A stretch of 64,000 nucleotides of DNA from Undibacterium parvum. Lineage in GTDB: Bacteria > Pseudomonadota > Gammaproteobacteria > Burkholderiales > Burkholderiaceae_D. The notes under the pieces were generated by a model. It saw nothing but the letters and a program-made list of their open reading frames with translations. It did no database searches and was not told the DNA's origin. The stretch's first letter is position 1. Every line of letters starts with the position of its first letter. Of this stretch, positions 17,058-26,457 are shown one piece after another. A program made the position numbers and the translations under genes. The stretch spans positions 2,418,001 through 2,482,000 of the forward strand of contig NZ_CP034464.1 of NCBI RefSeq assembly GCF_003955735.1. The letters run 5' to 3'.

Positions 17058-18260
17058 ATGAACTCTATCTCGGTAAATCCCGCAGTAAGGAAAAGCAATA
17101 GCGCCATTTGGCAAGCACAGCATCCAGTCTGGGCCTTGGGGTTTCGCCCCTTCTATTTATTGGCCGCCGCCTTTGCCGCGCTTAGCCTGCCGTTGTGGAT
17201 CGCACACTATCTAGGTTGGCTAAATCGCTGGCCGCAAGTCAATGTCGCCTGGCATATGCACGAAATGGTGTTTGGGATGGCAATTGCCGTCATCATAGGA
17301 TTCTTGTACACGGCAGGGCGGAATTGGACAGGCTTGGCGACCCCGAGCAAGCGCCATCTGGCGTTACTGGCCGGCTGCTGGTTAATAGGACGGCTGGCGA
17401 TGCTGTTGGCCGTGCCAACTTGGGCGGCAGTGCTGGACTTAGCATTTCTTCCTTTGGCGGCATGGCCTCTATATCGCGTGCTGCAGCAATCTGGGAATAT
17501 GCGCAATATGTTTTTGATCGTTTTGCTGGGCTTGTTAAGCCTGGCAAACGCAGTCTTTCATGCTGGCGTGCTGGGTTTGATTGTGCTAGCACCCGCAACG
17601 ACGGTGCATGCCGCTATCTTGCTCATCGTCATCATGGAATCGGTTATCGGTGCGCGCGTAATACCGATGTTCACCCAAAACGGCGTGCCGGGCGTGCTGG
17701 CTATCGTGCATCCATGGCTTAACCGTAGTGCGGTGGCTGCGCTACTGCTGGCCAGTTTGGCGTGGGTCGCAGCCGCGCCAGCACCGTTGCTGGCGCTACT
17801 GTGCGCAGGTGCAGCTTGCATCGTAATGGCGCGACTGGCCTTATGGCAACCGCATCGTACTTTGGGAGCACCGATAGTCTGGATACTCCAAATCTCTTAC
17901 GCCTGGATACCCGTGGGATTTTTTTTGCTGGCGCTCGCTGCACTCGATTTGATACCCGCGAGCGCGGCGTGGCATGCATTAACGGTAGGCTCCATGGCCG
18001 GCTTGATCCTCGGTATGATGACACGCACTACACTGGGTCACACCGGGCGCCCGCTCAAGACTGGGTGCCTAGAGTTGGCCTTGTATCTGCTGATACAAAC
18101 TGCAGCGCTGGCTAGGGTCGCTGCCTCGCTGCTTACACCAGCGCTGTATCAGGCTAGTTTGGTGTTGGCGATGTTTTGTTGGTGCGCTGCTTTCTTACTG
18201 TTTTTGTTTGCCTACACGCCGTATTTATTGAGTGTGCGTGTAGATGGCCGGGAAGGCTAA
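17058..18260 (+). CDS. nnrS: NnrS family heme/copper membrane protein, NO response
   Basis: Polytopic inner-membrane protein, 400 residues with about twelve hydrophobic segments. NnrS features are the start region HPVWALGFRPFYLLAA, WHMHEMVFGMAIAVIIGF, GARVIPMFTQNGVPG and MTRTTLGHTGRPL, whose histidines are proposed metal ligands. NnrS proteins protect against nitric-oxide stress. The ATG at 17058 is chosen; an earlier TTG at 17028 would lie inside the NsrR operator. The operator directly upstream argues that the gene is repressed by NsrR and induced by NO. Confidence 0.9.
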   Translation: MNSISVNPAVRKSNSAIWQAQHPVWALGFRPFYLLAAAFAALSLPLWIAHYLGWLNRWPQVNVAWHMHEMVFGMAIAVIIGFLYTAGRNWTGLATPSKRHLALLAGCWLIGRLAMLLAVPTWAAVLDLAFLPLAAWPLYRVLQQSGNMRNMFLIVLLGLLSLANAVFHAGVLGLIVLAPATTVHAAILLIVIMESVIGARVIPMFTQNGVPGVLAIVHPWLNRSAVAALLLASLAWVAAAPAPLLALLCAGAACIVMARLALWQPHRTLGAPIVWILQISYAWIPVGFFLLALAALDLIPASAAWHALTVGSMAGLILGMMTRTTLGHTGRPLKTGCLELALYLLIQTAALARVAASLLTPALYQASLVLAMFCWCAAFLLFLFAYTPYLLSVRVDGREG

Positions 18261-18274
18261 GGAGTAAGCGGAAA

Positions 18275-18308
18275 AATAAATGCCAAGCATCAGTGCTTGG
18301 CATTTATT
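18275..18308. terminator. Bidirectional rho-independent terminator, nnrS/hemN
   Basis: Perfect 15-bp inverted repeat (arms AATAAATGCCAAGCA and TGCTTGGCATTTATT, loop TCAG) with A-rich and T-rich flanks, between the convergent nnrS and hemN genes. Confidence 0.88.
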
Positions 18309-18338
18309 AACTACATGCTGGAAACTAGCTGCAAGAAA

Positions 18339-19730
18339 TTAGATTAATTTAGAATATTTCGCACCGGTTTGCTGAGCCAGGTATTTATCAAACACCATAC
18401 CGACGGCACGCACAAACATCCGTCCCTTGGCGGTGACTATGATGCTGTGCTGATCGACCTTAATCAGTTCAGCCTCTTCGTACTGCTGCAATTGCGTTAG
18501 TTCATCCGCAAAATAAGTGAGGAAATCGATACCATGCGCCTGGTTAATCGCCGCAAAATCTACCGGGCCGCTGCACATCAATTCCATGATAACTTGACGT
18601 CGTAAGACATCGTCAGCACTGAGAGAAAAACCTTTTTCTATCGGTAACTGATCTGCATCCAGATGCTCGTAATACGCTTTGATGGTACGCACCGATTGGC
18701 TATACGAATGCCCGACTTTACCGATGGCAGACACGCCAAAACCGATTAGATCGCAATCGGCACGCGTGGTATAGCCCTGGAAATTTCTATGCAAGCTCTT
18801 GTCCAAACGCGCTTTATTCAGTTCGTCTTCTGGTTTTGAAAAATGATCCAAGCCTATGTAAATGTAGCCCGCATCGAGCAATCTGCGCACCGACATTAAA
18901 AATATCTGCAGACGCTCTTCCGCGCTAGGCAGTTCGCTTTCGATAATCTGGCGCTGCGCCTTGAAACGGCTAGGCAGATGGGCGTAATTGTAGAGTGCAA
19001 TGCGATCCGGTGAAAGTGCTATGACCTGATCTAGTGTGCGGTTAAAACTTCCCATGGATTGCTTAGGCAGACCATAAATCAGATCGGCATTGATCGATTC
19101 AAAACCCGCTTTACGGCTGGCAGTGACCGCTTTCTCCACCATCTCGTAAGGCTGAATTCGGTTCACCGCTTGCTGTACGGCAGGATCAAAATCCTGCACC
19201 CCAAAACTGGTGCGGTTAAAGCCCAACTCGGCCAGCAAGGCCAAAGTATCATCACTGACCGTACGCGGATCTATCTCTATCCCCAGTTCTGCATCGGGCA
19301 AGATCTCAAAATGGCTGCGTATCAGCGCCATCAACTCGCGCAACTCATCTGGATTTAGAAAAGTAGGCGTGCCGCCGCCAAAGTGCAGCTGAGCGGTACG
19401 CCGGTCCGGGCCTATCTTGGCTGCCACCAAGGCCATTTCTTTGGCCAGATAACGCAAGTACTCGGTGGTGCGACTGTGGTCTTTGGTGATGATCTTATTG
19501 CATGCGCAAAAATAGCACAGCGATTCACAAAATGGCACGTGAATGTAGATCGACAAGGGTGGATTCTTGCGCGTATCGCTGGCGCGTTGTTCCAAATAGC
19601 TGATATACGAATTTTCGCTGAACTCAGTATGGAACCTATCCGCAGTCGGATACGAAGTGTAACGCGGGCCTAGCTTGTCAAAGCGGCGTATCAATTCTTC
19701 GGAAAATTCTATGTCGGGCAAAGTATTCAT
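18339..19730 (-). CDS. hemN: Oxygen-independent coproporphyrinogen III oxidase
   Basis: Radical-SAM enzyme that decarboxylates coproporphyrinogen III to protoporphyrinogen IX without oxygen. The iron-sulfur cysteines are Cys68, Cys72 and Cys75 in VPFCESLCYFCAC; the glycine-rich SAM motif is LHFGGGTPTFL. True HemN features are present: the N-terminal GPRYTSYPTA and the C-terminal HemN domain (RRQVIMELMC). At 463 residues it is full length. It lies between nnrS and nsrR, which fits use under low oxygen when NO is formed. Confidence 0.93.
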   Translation of the reverse strand: MNTLPDIEFSEELIRRFDKLGPRYTSYPTADRFHTEFSENSYISYLEQRASDTRKNPPLSIYIHVPFCESLCYFCACNKIITKDHSRTTEYLRYLAKEMALVAAKIGPDRRTAQLHFGGGTPTFLNPDELRELMALIRSHFEILPDAELGIEIDPRTVSDDTLALLAELGFNRTSFGVQDFDPAVQQAVNRIQPYEMVEKAVTASRKAGFESINADLIYGLPKQSMGSFNRTLDQVIALSPDRIALYNYAHLPSRFKAQRQIIESELPSAEERLQIFLMSVRRLLDAGYIYIGLDHFSKPEDELNKARLDKSLHRNFQGYTTRADCDLIGFGVSAIGKVGHSYSQSVRTIKAYYEHLDADQLPIEKGFSLSADDVLRRQVIMELMCSGPVDFAAINQAHGIDFLTYFADELTQLQQYEEAELIKVDQHSIIVTAKGRMFVRAVGMVFDKYLAQQTGAKYSKLI

Positions 19731-19861
19731 GGGCTTACCTATTAATTCGTTTTTCAGTATTGAGACTGCGACCGTGGCGTCATCTGCGGCAAGGAAGGCA
19801 AGTTTACAAGAAGCATATTTTACCTAGGGTTTTTTTTCTGGATAATCAAACAGAAAACTTC

Positions 19862-19875
19862 TTGTGTTTCGTCAA
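19862..19875. promoter_or_regulatory. Weak FNR/Anr-like dyad upstream of hemN
   Basis: TTGTG and GTCAA separated by four bases match the TTGAT-N4-ATCAA consensus at about seven of ten positions, 130 bases upstream of hemN. FNR-type control of hemN is common, but this site is imperfect. Confidence 0.3.
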
Positions 19876-19929
19876 GTTATTCACGGCAAAATAGTGACTT
19901 ATCTCTGCGCAAAACCGCTTTTCCGGTAG

Positions 19930-20397
19930 TTATGATTTTGTTTTGGTATGCAGACGTATTGGACTCGCTTTGGCACTCATGCCTATGTTTCTTATTTTTG
20001 GTGTAATCAAATCGGCTAGAGTTACCTCGTCGAGTATCGCGAGATAAGCAGCAGTGGCCTTACTTAATACGCCTTTTAAGGCGCAGGCTGGAGCGTAGGC
20101 GCAACAGGTGTCGGCATGATCGAAACATTCCGCCATAAAAAAATCGCTTTCGGTATTACGTACCACTTCGCCAATATTGATTTGCCTGGGGTCCTTACTT
20201 AATCTCAAGCCACCATTGCGCCCGCGCACTGTATCGACCATGCCGGATAAACCAAGTTGGTGCGCAACTTTCATCAAATGATTTTTTGATATTGCATGCA
20301 GATCGGCGATATCTTGTATCGTCACCAATCGATCTTGATTGCTCGCCAGATGCATCAAGGTGCGCAGTGTGTAATCGGTATAGGCGGTTAATCTCAT
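19930..20397 (-). CDS. nsrR: NO-sensing Rrf2-family repressor NsrR
   Basis: 155-residue Rrf2 regulator. It begins MRLTAYTDYTLRTLMHLAS with the winged helix (HAISKNHLMKVAHQLG, VRGRNGGLRL). The Fe-S cluster cysteines lie in ECFDHADTCCAYAPACALKG: Cys91, a Cys98/Cys99 pair and Cys105, matching the three cysteines of NsrR with one extra. NO destroys the cluster and releases the DNA. It is divergent from norZ; operators of the NsrR pattern lie in front of norZ and nnrS. The ATG at 20397 is preferred over a TTG at 20406. Confidence 0.9.
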   Translation of the reverse strand: MRLTAYTDYTLRTLMHLASNQDRLVTIQDIADLHAISKNHLMKVAHQLGLSGMVDTVRGRNGGLRLSKDPRQINIGEVVRNTESDFFMAECFDHADTCCAYAPACALKGVLSKATAAYLAILDEVTLADLITPKIRNIGMSAKASPIRLHTKTKS

Positions 20398-20510
20398 CGT
20401 TAGCAAGCTCTTAGTGATGGCGTTCTTGAGCTTTTTGCAAAGCGCGCAAACAATATTATCAAGTACATAGTATATATGTTTATAAAAAAAAAGCAGAGCT
20501 TTTGAGATTT

Positions 20511-20533
20511 AAGATGTATTTCACTTGCATCTT
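20511..20533. promoter_or_regulatory. NsrR-type operator 1 upstream of norZ
   Basis: 23-bp dyad of half-sites AAGATGTATTT and ACTTGCATCTT with a single central base, close to the NsrR consensus. It lies 84 bases before the norZ start and may also serve nsrR. Confidence 0.8.
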
Positions 20534-20537
20534 ATAA

Positions 20538-20560
20538 ATGATGTAGATAGAATCCATCTT
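20538..20560. promoter_or_regulatory. Second NsrR-like operator upstream of norZ
   Basis: Weaker dyad ATGATGTAGAT / GAATCCATCTT with one central base. It starts 27 bases after the start of the first box, so both could lie on nearly the same helix face. Confidence 0.5.
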
Positions 20561-20616
20561 TATCAGCGTACAGTGTTTCGCTGGTATTTCAACTTTTCAA
20601 ATAAGGAAACCACGCC

Positions 20617-22896
20617 ATGCATGCAACGCGCAAACTCTGGACCTGGCTCGCCGTCATCTGTGTACTCTCATTCTCAGTGTTAGGCTGGGTCGGTACAGAA
20701 ATTTACCTGAAGGCACCACCTATTCCCAAACAAGTGGTCAGCACCAAGGGCCTTGTCATATTTTCAGAAGGCCAGGTACAGCGTGGCCAGGAAGCCTGGC
20801 TAGCCGCCGGCGGCCAGCAGCTCGGTTCAGTATGGGGACATGGTAGTTATGTCGCGCCAGACTGGTCGGCCGATTGGTTGCATCGTGAAGCGCTGGCCTT
20901 GCGCGCGGTGTGGGCACAGCAAGAATATGCTAAGGAATTTGAGCAACTGAGCCTAGGCCAGCAGGCCGAACTTGATGCCAGATTAAAAATCGAAATGCGC
21001 AGCAATACCTATGACGCCAAAAGTGGCAACGTCACACTGTCACCCGCGCGTGCGGAAGCAGTTGCGCAAGTGGTCAAGCATTACGTAGGCCTGTTTGGCG
21101 ATGATCCATCACTCAATAAACTGCGTGAGCAATATGCAATGAACTCTGGTTCGCTGCCAGATCCGCAAGATTTGCAAGCCTTGCCTGCGTTTATATTTTG
21201 GTCGGCATGGTCGGCTGCCACCGACAGACCGGGTGAGACTGCAATTAGTTACACCAGCAATTGGCCGCATGAGCCACTGGTCGGCAATACCCCGACCACC
21301 GGCGCCGGTATCTGGTCTATCGCCAGTATCATATTTATGATTGCAGCGATCGCTGGCATGATCTTTTTCCACTCGGTCAGTAAGGAAGAGTCTGATCCTA
21401 CCCCGCCTAAAACTGATCCCCTGTTCGATCTTAAGCCTACCCCTTCGATGAGGGCCACCAAGAAATATTTCTACGTCGTGATAGGCCTGATTTTGGCGCA
21501 AGTTGCTATGGGCGTGATTACTGCGCACTATGCGGTCGAAGGTCAGAGTTTCTTCGGTTTTCCTTTGGCACAGATATTGCCATTTACCGTCAGCCGCACC
21601 ATACATACGCAATTTGCCGTATTATGGATCGCCACCGCTTGGCTGGCCACTGGTCTGTATATTGCCCCGGCGATTTCTGGGCATGAACCAAAATACCAAA
21701 AACTCGGTGTCGATGTGTTGTTTTATGCTTTGTTGTTTATCGTGGTCGGATCCACCGCATCTGGCTGGCTCGGCACCTTACAACACTTGGGTAATGACTA
21801 CAGTTTTTGGATCGGTAACCAAGGTTTGGAATTTACCAGCATGGGTCGCATCTGGCAGATCTTGCTGTTCATCGGTTTGCTGTTTTGGGTAACTTTACTC
21901 GGACGTGGATTGATGCCCGCCTTAAAAACGCCTTCAGAGAGTCGCGGCCTGATCGCCATGGTTTTCCTGGCAGCCTTATGTATCGGTGGCTTCTATGCCA
22001 CCTCCTTAACCTGGGGTCCACATACGCACTATTCCATGATCGAATACTGGCGTTGGTGGTTGGTGCATTTGTGGGTGGAAGGCTTCTTTGAAGTGTTTGC
22101 CACTGCCGTGATTGCGCTCTTGTTCACCCGTCTTGGCCTGATACGCGCCAGTACCGCCAACAGTGCCATCGTGCTCGAAACCATCGTGTTTCTGTTTGGC
22201 GGCATCTTGGGTACCTTGCATCACATTTACTTTACCGGTACGCCAACTTTCGTCATTGCCATAGGCGCGATGTTCTCGGCGTTGGAAGTGGTACCGTTGG
22301 CAATGATAGGGGTTGAAGCATACAAGAACTATCAACGCTCGAAAGCCGCAGCATGGGTGCAGGCATATAAATGGTCGATCCTTTGCTTTATCTCTGTGGG
22401 ATTCTGGAACGTGGTCGGTGCTGGCTTACTTGGCTTCACTATCAATACGCCGATTGCTCTGTATTACATGCAAGGCTTAAACATGACAGCCGCCCACGGT
22501 CACGCTGCCCTGTTTGGGGTGTACGGCATGTTGGGTATAGGTTTACTACTGTTTTGTCTGCGCGGCCTGTCGGACCGCGCCGCATGGTCAGATAAGCTAT
22601 TGGCACCGATGTTTTGGTCACTCAATATTGGTTTGGCGATGATGGTGTTTATCTCACTGGTACCTGCCGGCATCTACCAGGCCTGGGCCAGTATCACTAA
22701 GGGCATGTGGTTTGCGCGCTCGCCGGAAATCGTGCACTCGACATTGATGGAAACTCTGGTCTGGATGCGGGTGCCTGGAGACGTGGTATTCGCCACTGGT
22801 ACGCTGTTCCTCGCCTTGTTTGCGCTACGTTTACTGATCGCCAAAAAAACCAGTCAAGTAGCCCCAAGTTTTGCAGCCAGCGCAAAACGCGTCTAA
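20617..22896 (+). CDS. norZ: Quinol-dependent nitric oxide reductase (qNor)
   Basis: Single-subunit NO reductase of the heme-copper oxidase superfamily; it reduces two NO to N2O with electrons from quinol. The N-terminal ~220 residues form the periplasmic domain fused to the catalytic subunit, starting after one membrane helix. The catalytic part has about thirteen helices with metal-ligand histidines in HTQFAVLWIATAW, WRWWLVHLWVEG, LHHIYFTGTP and HGHAALFGVYGM. 759 residues is the usual qNor length. The ATG at 20617 follows AAGGAAA. Two NsrR-type boxes upstream point to NO induction. With no nirS/nirK or nosZ in the window it may serve detoxification. Confidence 0.93.
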   Translation: MHATRKLWTWLAVICVLSFSVLGWVGTEIYLKAPPIPKQVVSTKGLVIFSEGQVQRGQEAWLAAGGQQLGSVWGHGSYVAPDWSADWLHREALALRAVWAQQEYAKEFEQLSLGQQAELDARLKIEMRSNTYDAKSGNVTLSPARAEAVAQVVKHYVGLFGDDPSLNKLREQYAMNSGSLPDPQDLQALPAFIFWSAWSAATDRPGETAISYTSNWPHEPLVGNTPTTGAGIWSIASIIFMIAAIAGMIFFHSVSKEESDPTPPKTDPLFDLKPTPSMRATKKYFYVVIGLILAQVAMGVITAHYAVEGQSFFGFPLAQILPFTVSRTIHTQFAVLWIATAWLATGLYIAPAISGHEPKYQKLGVDVLFYALLFIVVGSTASGWLGTLQHLGNDYSFWIGNQGLEFTSMGRIWQILLFIGLLFWVTLLGRGLMPALKTPSESRGLIAMVFLAALCIGGFYATSLTWGPHTHYSMIEYWRWWLVHLWVEGFFEVFATAVIALLFTRLGLIRASTANSAIVLETIVFLFGGILGTLHHIYFTGTPTFVIAIGAMFSALEVVPLAMIGVEAYKNYQRSKAAAWVQAYKWSILCFISVGFWNVVGAGLLGFTINTPIALYYMQGLNMTAAHGHAALFGVYGMLGIGLLLFCLRGLSDRAAWSDKLLAPMFWSLNIGLAMMVFISLVPAGIYQAWASITKGMWFARSPEIVHSTLMETLVWMRVPGDVVFATGTLFLALFALRLLIAKKTSQVAPSFAASAKRV

Positions 22897-22976
22897 GGCC
22901 AGGTTTTACCCATGCTGCGTTGGACAAATCCAACGCAGCACTCTACCCAATTCATCCGCAAACAAGGAGTTTCAAT

Positions 22977-23240
22977 ATGAGCCACAATTGTTCTACGCCG
23001 GTAGTCGCCTATGGATGCTATTCGTTCGACGCCCGCGGCGTCGCCAAACGTTTTCGGCATGCCGCCATTTTTGGGGCACTCGATGCGCTGCAGGCCGGCG
23101 AGACCATGCGTTTTTGCAATGACCACGATCCCTTACCGCTACTCGCACAGCTTGAGCAGCGTTTTGGTAAGGGTATCAAGATGACCTATGTGTCACGCGC
23201 ACCTGGCGAAATCGTCATTGATTTTCTGATGGCGGGCTAA
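22977..23240 (+). CDS. DUF2249 domain protein downstream of norZ
   Basis: 87-residue soluble protein of the SirA-like DUF2249 fold: VVAYGCYSFDARGVAKRFRHAAIF, LQAGETMRFCNDHDPLPLLAQLEQRFG and ISRAPGE-like end (VSRAPGEIVIDF). DUF2249 proteins often sit beside NO reductase, hemerythrin and Rrf2 genes. AAGGAG lies nine bases before the ATG at 22977. It follows norZ by 80 bases and is probably co-transcribed. The biochemical role is unknown. Confidence 0.8.
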   Translation: MSHNCSTPVVAYGCYSFDARGVAKRFRHAAIFGALDALQAGETMRFCNDHDPLPLLAQLEQRFGKGIKMTYVSRAPGEIVIDFLMAG

Positions 23241-23346
23241 GTATATTCAAGCAGCTTTCCAGCGCATGCAAGCATGCGCTGGAACTCTAAGCCAGTTTGA
23301 GTCGTGCCCAATTTCTTCGTCTAAACAAATTCCAACATAGCACCCT

Positions 23347-23420
23347 GCCAGCGCGCATATTCCATGCGGGTCTCCAGCCTAGTTGCCCGCAAAGCCGCAT
23401 GGAATATGCGCCGTGGCGTG
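23347..23420. repeat. REP-like palindrome
   Basis: Arms GCGCATATTCCATGCGG and CCGCATGGAATATGCGC enclose the first centre type (TCTCCAGCCTAGTTGCCCGC). It lies in the 255-base gap between the DUF2249 gene and the convergent sensor kinase gene. Confidence 0.85.
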
Positions 23421-23495
23421 GGTGCTGGTGAAATTCCATAAGCAGAGTTCAGCGCGAGCGATTAACCCGCTCAAGAATTGAAGCGCTCAAACTCA

Positions 23496-24926
23496 TCACA
23501 CTGGCAACAACAGTTCTAGCCGCAAGCCCTTGCCGTTGGCGCCTTCGCTTAGGCGTATCTGGCCCTGATGTAGATTCAGGATGTCGCGCACTATCGAGAG
23601 ACCCAGACCGGTGCCGCCTGGGTTGCTGTCGCCAGCGGCTAAGGCGCGGTAGAAGGGCTCAAACACTTTTTCACGTTCAGCCACGGGGATGCCAGGGCCG
23701 CTGTCCTCCATCACCAATTGCGCGTAGGCGGCGCCGTCTGCCAGCGCCAGATTGACGACGCTCAGACGAATCGCGATCTGGCCATGTTCTGGTGTGTAGC
23801 GCAGCGCATTGTCTAGCAGATTACTTAGCATTTCATGCAACAGCAGGCTGTGACCATAAATGCGCACATCTTGCTCTGCATCGAGCGAGAGATCGATGTG
23901 CTTTTTTACCGCGGGCAAGGCCAGTTCTACGCACACTTGATGCAGCACTTCACGTAGCGATAGCGGGCTCATTTCGGCCTCGGCGATGCCGTGGCCAGTG
24001 CGCGCCAGTGTCAGTAAGCGGTTGGCCAGATGGACCGTCGCATCGGTGGTGCCGGCAATACTCTGGACGATCTGGCGCATCGCTAGCGGATCGTTTTCGC
24101 GCAAGGCTAATTCGGCCTGCGTCTTGAGTACGGTCAGTGGGGTGCGTAGCTGATGCGAAGCGTCCGCGATGAAGCGTTTCTGGCTACTGATGAGTGTCTG
24201 CAGTCTGGCCATATAACCATTCATGGCATTGACCAGGGGGCGGATTTCTTTGTGTACCAGGCTGGCGTCGAAATCTGACAAATCGGTAGGTTCGCGCTCT
24301 TCTACTACTGATTTCAATTCCATCAAAGGATGCAAGACAAAGCGTAGCGCCACCCACACCAGTAGCGCCACCGCGACCAGTAATGCGGCCTGGCGTAGCA
24401 AGGTATCGATCAGTATGGTGCGCGACAGGCCGCGCCTGGCGTCCACCGTTTCGGCCACCTCGATCAGGGCAATGCCGCGCATCTGATCGTCATACACCGG
24501 TTGATGCAGGGCCGCGATGCGCACCGCCTGGCCCTGATAATCGGCGTGAAAGAAATGTACCAGGGCCGGATAAATATCCGAGCGCGGGACGTTTTTCGGC
24601 AAGCCAGGCAAGTCTTCAAAACCGGACACAAATTCGCCATTCACGCCGCTGACCTTGTAGTACAGTCGCCCCAAAGTATCGGTCTCGAAACTATCTAAAG
24701 CCACATACGGCACGTTGACCACGGTCTTACCATCGAGGATGGAAACCCGTTCTGCCAAGGCGCGGGCGGTCGACAATAGGGAGCGGTCGTAAGCCAGATC
24801 AGCGGCATCCAGCGCATTGCGGTACACCGAAAAAGCATTGGCTGCCACCAGTGCCACCAACGGTATCAGCAACCAGCGTAAGAACTGGCCGCGCAGACTG
24901 CCGACCGCGTCCCGCTTTGCCGTCAT
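23496..24926 (-). CDS. Sensor histidine kinase, TctE/QseC-like
   Basis: 476-residue membrane kinase: a transmembrane helix near residues 14-34, a ~130-residue periplasmic 2CSK_N-type sensor (NAFSVYRNALDAADLAYDRSLLSTARALAERV is the family start), and a second helix near 175. The phospho-acceptor His is in DASHQLRTPLTVL; ATP-lid boxes are DSGPGIPVAEREKVFEPFYR and GGTGLGLSIV. TctE-like kinases respond to tricarboxylates, but no transporter is adjacent, so the signal is unknown. It overlaps the regulator gene by four bases (ATGA). Confidence 0.88.
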   Translation of the reverse strand: MTAKRDAVGSLRGQFLRWLLIPLVALVAANAFSVYRNALDAADLAYDRSLLSTARALAERVSILDGKTVVNVPYVALDSFETDTLGRLYYKVSGVNGEFVSGFEDLPGLPKNVPRSDIYPALVHFFHADYQGQAVRIAALHQPVYDDQMRGIALIEVAETVDARRGLSRTILIDTLLRQAALLVAVALLVWVALRFVLHPLMELKSVVEEREPTDLSDFDASLVHKEIRPLVNAMNGYMARLQTLISSQKRFIADASHQLRTPLTVLKTQAELALRENDPLAMRQIVQSIAGTTDATVHLANRLLTLARTGHGIAEAEMSPLSLREVLHQVCVELALPAVKKHIDLSLDAEQDVRIYGHSLLLHEMLSNLLDNALRYTPEHGQIAIRLSVVNLALADGAAYAQLVMEDSGPGIPVAEREKVFEPFYRALAAGDSNPGGTGLGLSIVRDILNLHQGQIRLSEGANGKGLRLELLLPV

Positions 24927-25597
24927 CGGGCTTCCAGCAAATAACCGATACCGCGTAAGGTGGTGATCGCCACCGCGCCGGAACTGACTTGTTCTAACTT
25001 CTTGCGCAAGCGATGGATGTAGATTTCTATGGCATCCAGATTGGCATCGTCATCCAGTGCAAACACTTCATTAAAGAGTTTTTCTTTGGAGACCGCCTGA
25101 CCGCGCCGCGTGATCAGGGCTTCCAGCACCGCATGCTCGCGCGGTGTCAGCGACATCAGATTTTCAGAGTAGAAAAATTGGCGCGCTACCGTATCAAAAC
25201 TAAGCTCGCCGCAGACCAGAGTAACTGCCTCGTTACCTTGCGAACGGCGTAGCAGGGCCTTGACGCGCGCTTCCAATTCGGCCAGTTCAAACGGTTTGGC
25301 CAGATAGTCGTCGGCCCCTAAATTGAGGCCCTGAACTTTTTCATTGAGGCCACCGCGCGCGGTTAAAATCAAGACCGGTGTCTTGCTGCCACGCGCCCGC
25401 AGACGCTTGAGCACATCCAGACCATCCATTTTTGGCAGGGTCAGATCGAGTATCACCAGCGCGTATTCCTGAGTGTGCAATAAGGCATCGGCATCGGCGC
25501 CATTCATCGCACATTCCACCGTCAGATGGGCGTCTTCCAAGGCCTTCGCCAGCCAGCGCGATAGTTCCAGATGGTCTTCCACCAATAAAATACGCAT
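24923..25597 (-). CDS. OmpR-family response regulator, TctD/QseB-like
   Basis: 224-residue regulator with a receiver domain (phospho-acceptor Asp51 in LVILDLTLPKMDG, conserved lysine in DDYLAKPF) and a winged-helix DNA-binding domain ending RLRKKLEQVSSGAVAITTLRGIGYLLE. It overlaps the downstream kinase gene, so both are translationally coupled. The start at 25597 has GGAG eight bases upstream. Confidence 0.9.
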   Translation of the reverse strand: MRILLVEDHLELSRWLAKALEDAHLTVECAMNGADADALLHTQEYALVILDLTLPKMDGLDVLKRLRARGSKTPVLILTARGGLNEKVQGLNLGADDYLAKPFELAELEARVKALLRRSQGNEAVTLVCGELSFDTVARQFFYSENLMSLTPREHAVLEALITRRGQAVSKEKLFNEVFALDDDANLDAIEIYIHRLRKKLEQVSSGAVAITTLRGIGYLLEAR

Positions 25598-25775
25598 TCC
25601 TTGTCTCCGCCTTTTGTTACTATAAAAATAGGTAAAACTTCTCTGGCTTTCGCGCTAACGCCAGCGCATAAAACACGCGCTAACGTCTTCGCTCGCAGAT
25701 AATTTTTCTTGTGGTTTTTTATAATACGCATATTTGGCGTTTTTGCAAATGCGCCAAAATGTGCAATACGGCAGG

Positions 25776-25849
25776 CCCAGTGCGCAATAGCCATGCAGGC
25801 CAGCGGCCAACATGGCTGGAAACCCGCATGGAATATGCGCGCTGGTGAT
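25776..25849. repeat. REP-like palindrome
   Basis: Left arm decayed (TGCGCAATAGCCATGC), right arm intact (CCGCATGGAATATGCGC), centre GGCCAGCGGCCAACATGGCTGG. It occupies the middle of the 314-base gap between two head-to-tail genes; nothing else is seen there. Confidence 0.75.
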
Positions 25850-25911
25850 ACGCGATGGGAAGATTAGCTCAGCTGCTTTGCTCTGGTTAGTCGTTGTTTG
25901 CTGCTGGTAGA

Positions 25912-26457
25912 TTAGTCGACTCGGTTCCAGATCTGTTCTTTGCCGTTGGCCGGGGTATCCTGGTAGGCAAGTATGTGTAATTCTGTGGGGCTGGCCAGGC
26001 TCATCAGACATTCGTATGTGAGGCCATTGCCGCGGTTGTAAATGCGACCTTGCCACTGTTGGGATGAGACTGGCTTAATACCGGATAAAACTTGTAAACC
26101 CAAGGCCGAGGTACTGCTGGTGTTTTGCCCCAGCTCTTTGATGACGGTGCCGCATAAGCTCTGGCCGCAGGCGGCGATCTCGATTTCCAATAGGCCGCTC
26201 TGGCTCAACCAGTGCCCCAGTTGCGGTGCTTTCTGCAATGCCAGTTGTTGCCGCGCAGCGATGGCATTGCATTCCCATTGGCGATCGCTGTCGTTGCAGT
26301 AGTAGCTGCCATCGGCCTGTGCCTGCTTCAATTCTTCTAATACTTGTGCGCGGGTTTTGCCCTCGGCTGTAGTCGCGGCTTGCGCTGTGCTGATTGCGAA
26401 GAGTGAGACTAGTGAGGCGCACAACAGCGCGCTCGCTAACAAATTTTTTCTAGACAT
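25912..26457 (-). CDS. Secreted protein with DUF4148-like N-terminus and DUF2147-like domain
   Basis: 181 residues with a signal peptide ending at STAQA (about residue 27). Residues 33-50 (KTRAQVLEELKQAQADGSY) match the DUF4148 pattern common in Burkholderiales. The C-terminal part has the DUF2147 pattern: LEIEIAACGQSLCGTVIKE, GLQVLSGIKPVSSQQWQGRIYN and QIWNR. DUF2147 proteins are periplasmic beta-rich proteins of unknown function. Joining both in one protein is uncommon. It stands alone, divergent from the next two-component system. Confidence 0.65.
   Translation of the reverse strand: MSRKNLLASALLCASLVSLFAISTAQAATTAEGKTRAQVLEELKQAQADGSYYCNDSDRQWECNAIAARQQLALQKAPQLGHWLSQSGLLEIEIAACGQSLCGTVIKELGQNTSSTSALGLQVLSGIKPVSSQQWQGRIYNRGNGLTYECLMSLASPTELHILAYQDTPANGKEQIWNRVD

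Noticed and set aside
23496..25597. Assigning the first two-component system to tricarboxylate uptake (TctDE)
   Set aside because: No tctABC transporter genes are nearby; only the sensor-domain type resembles TctE.
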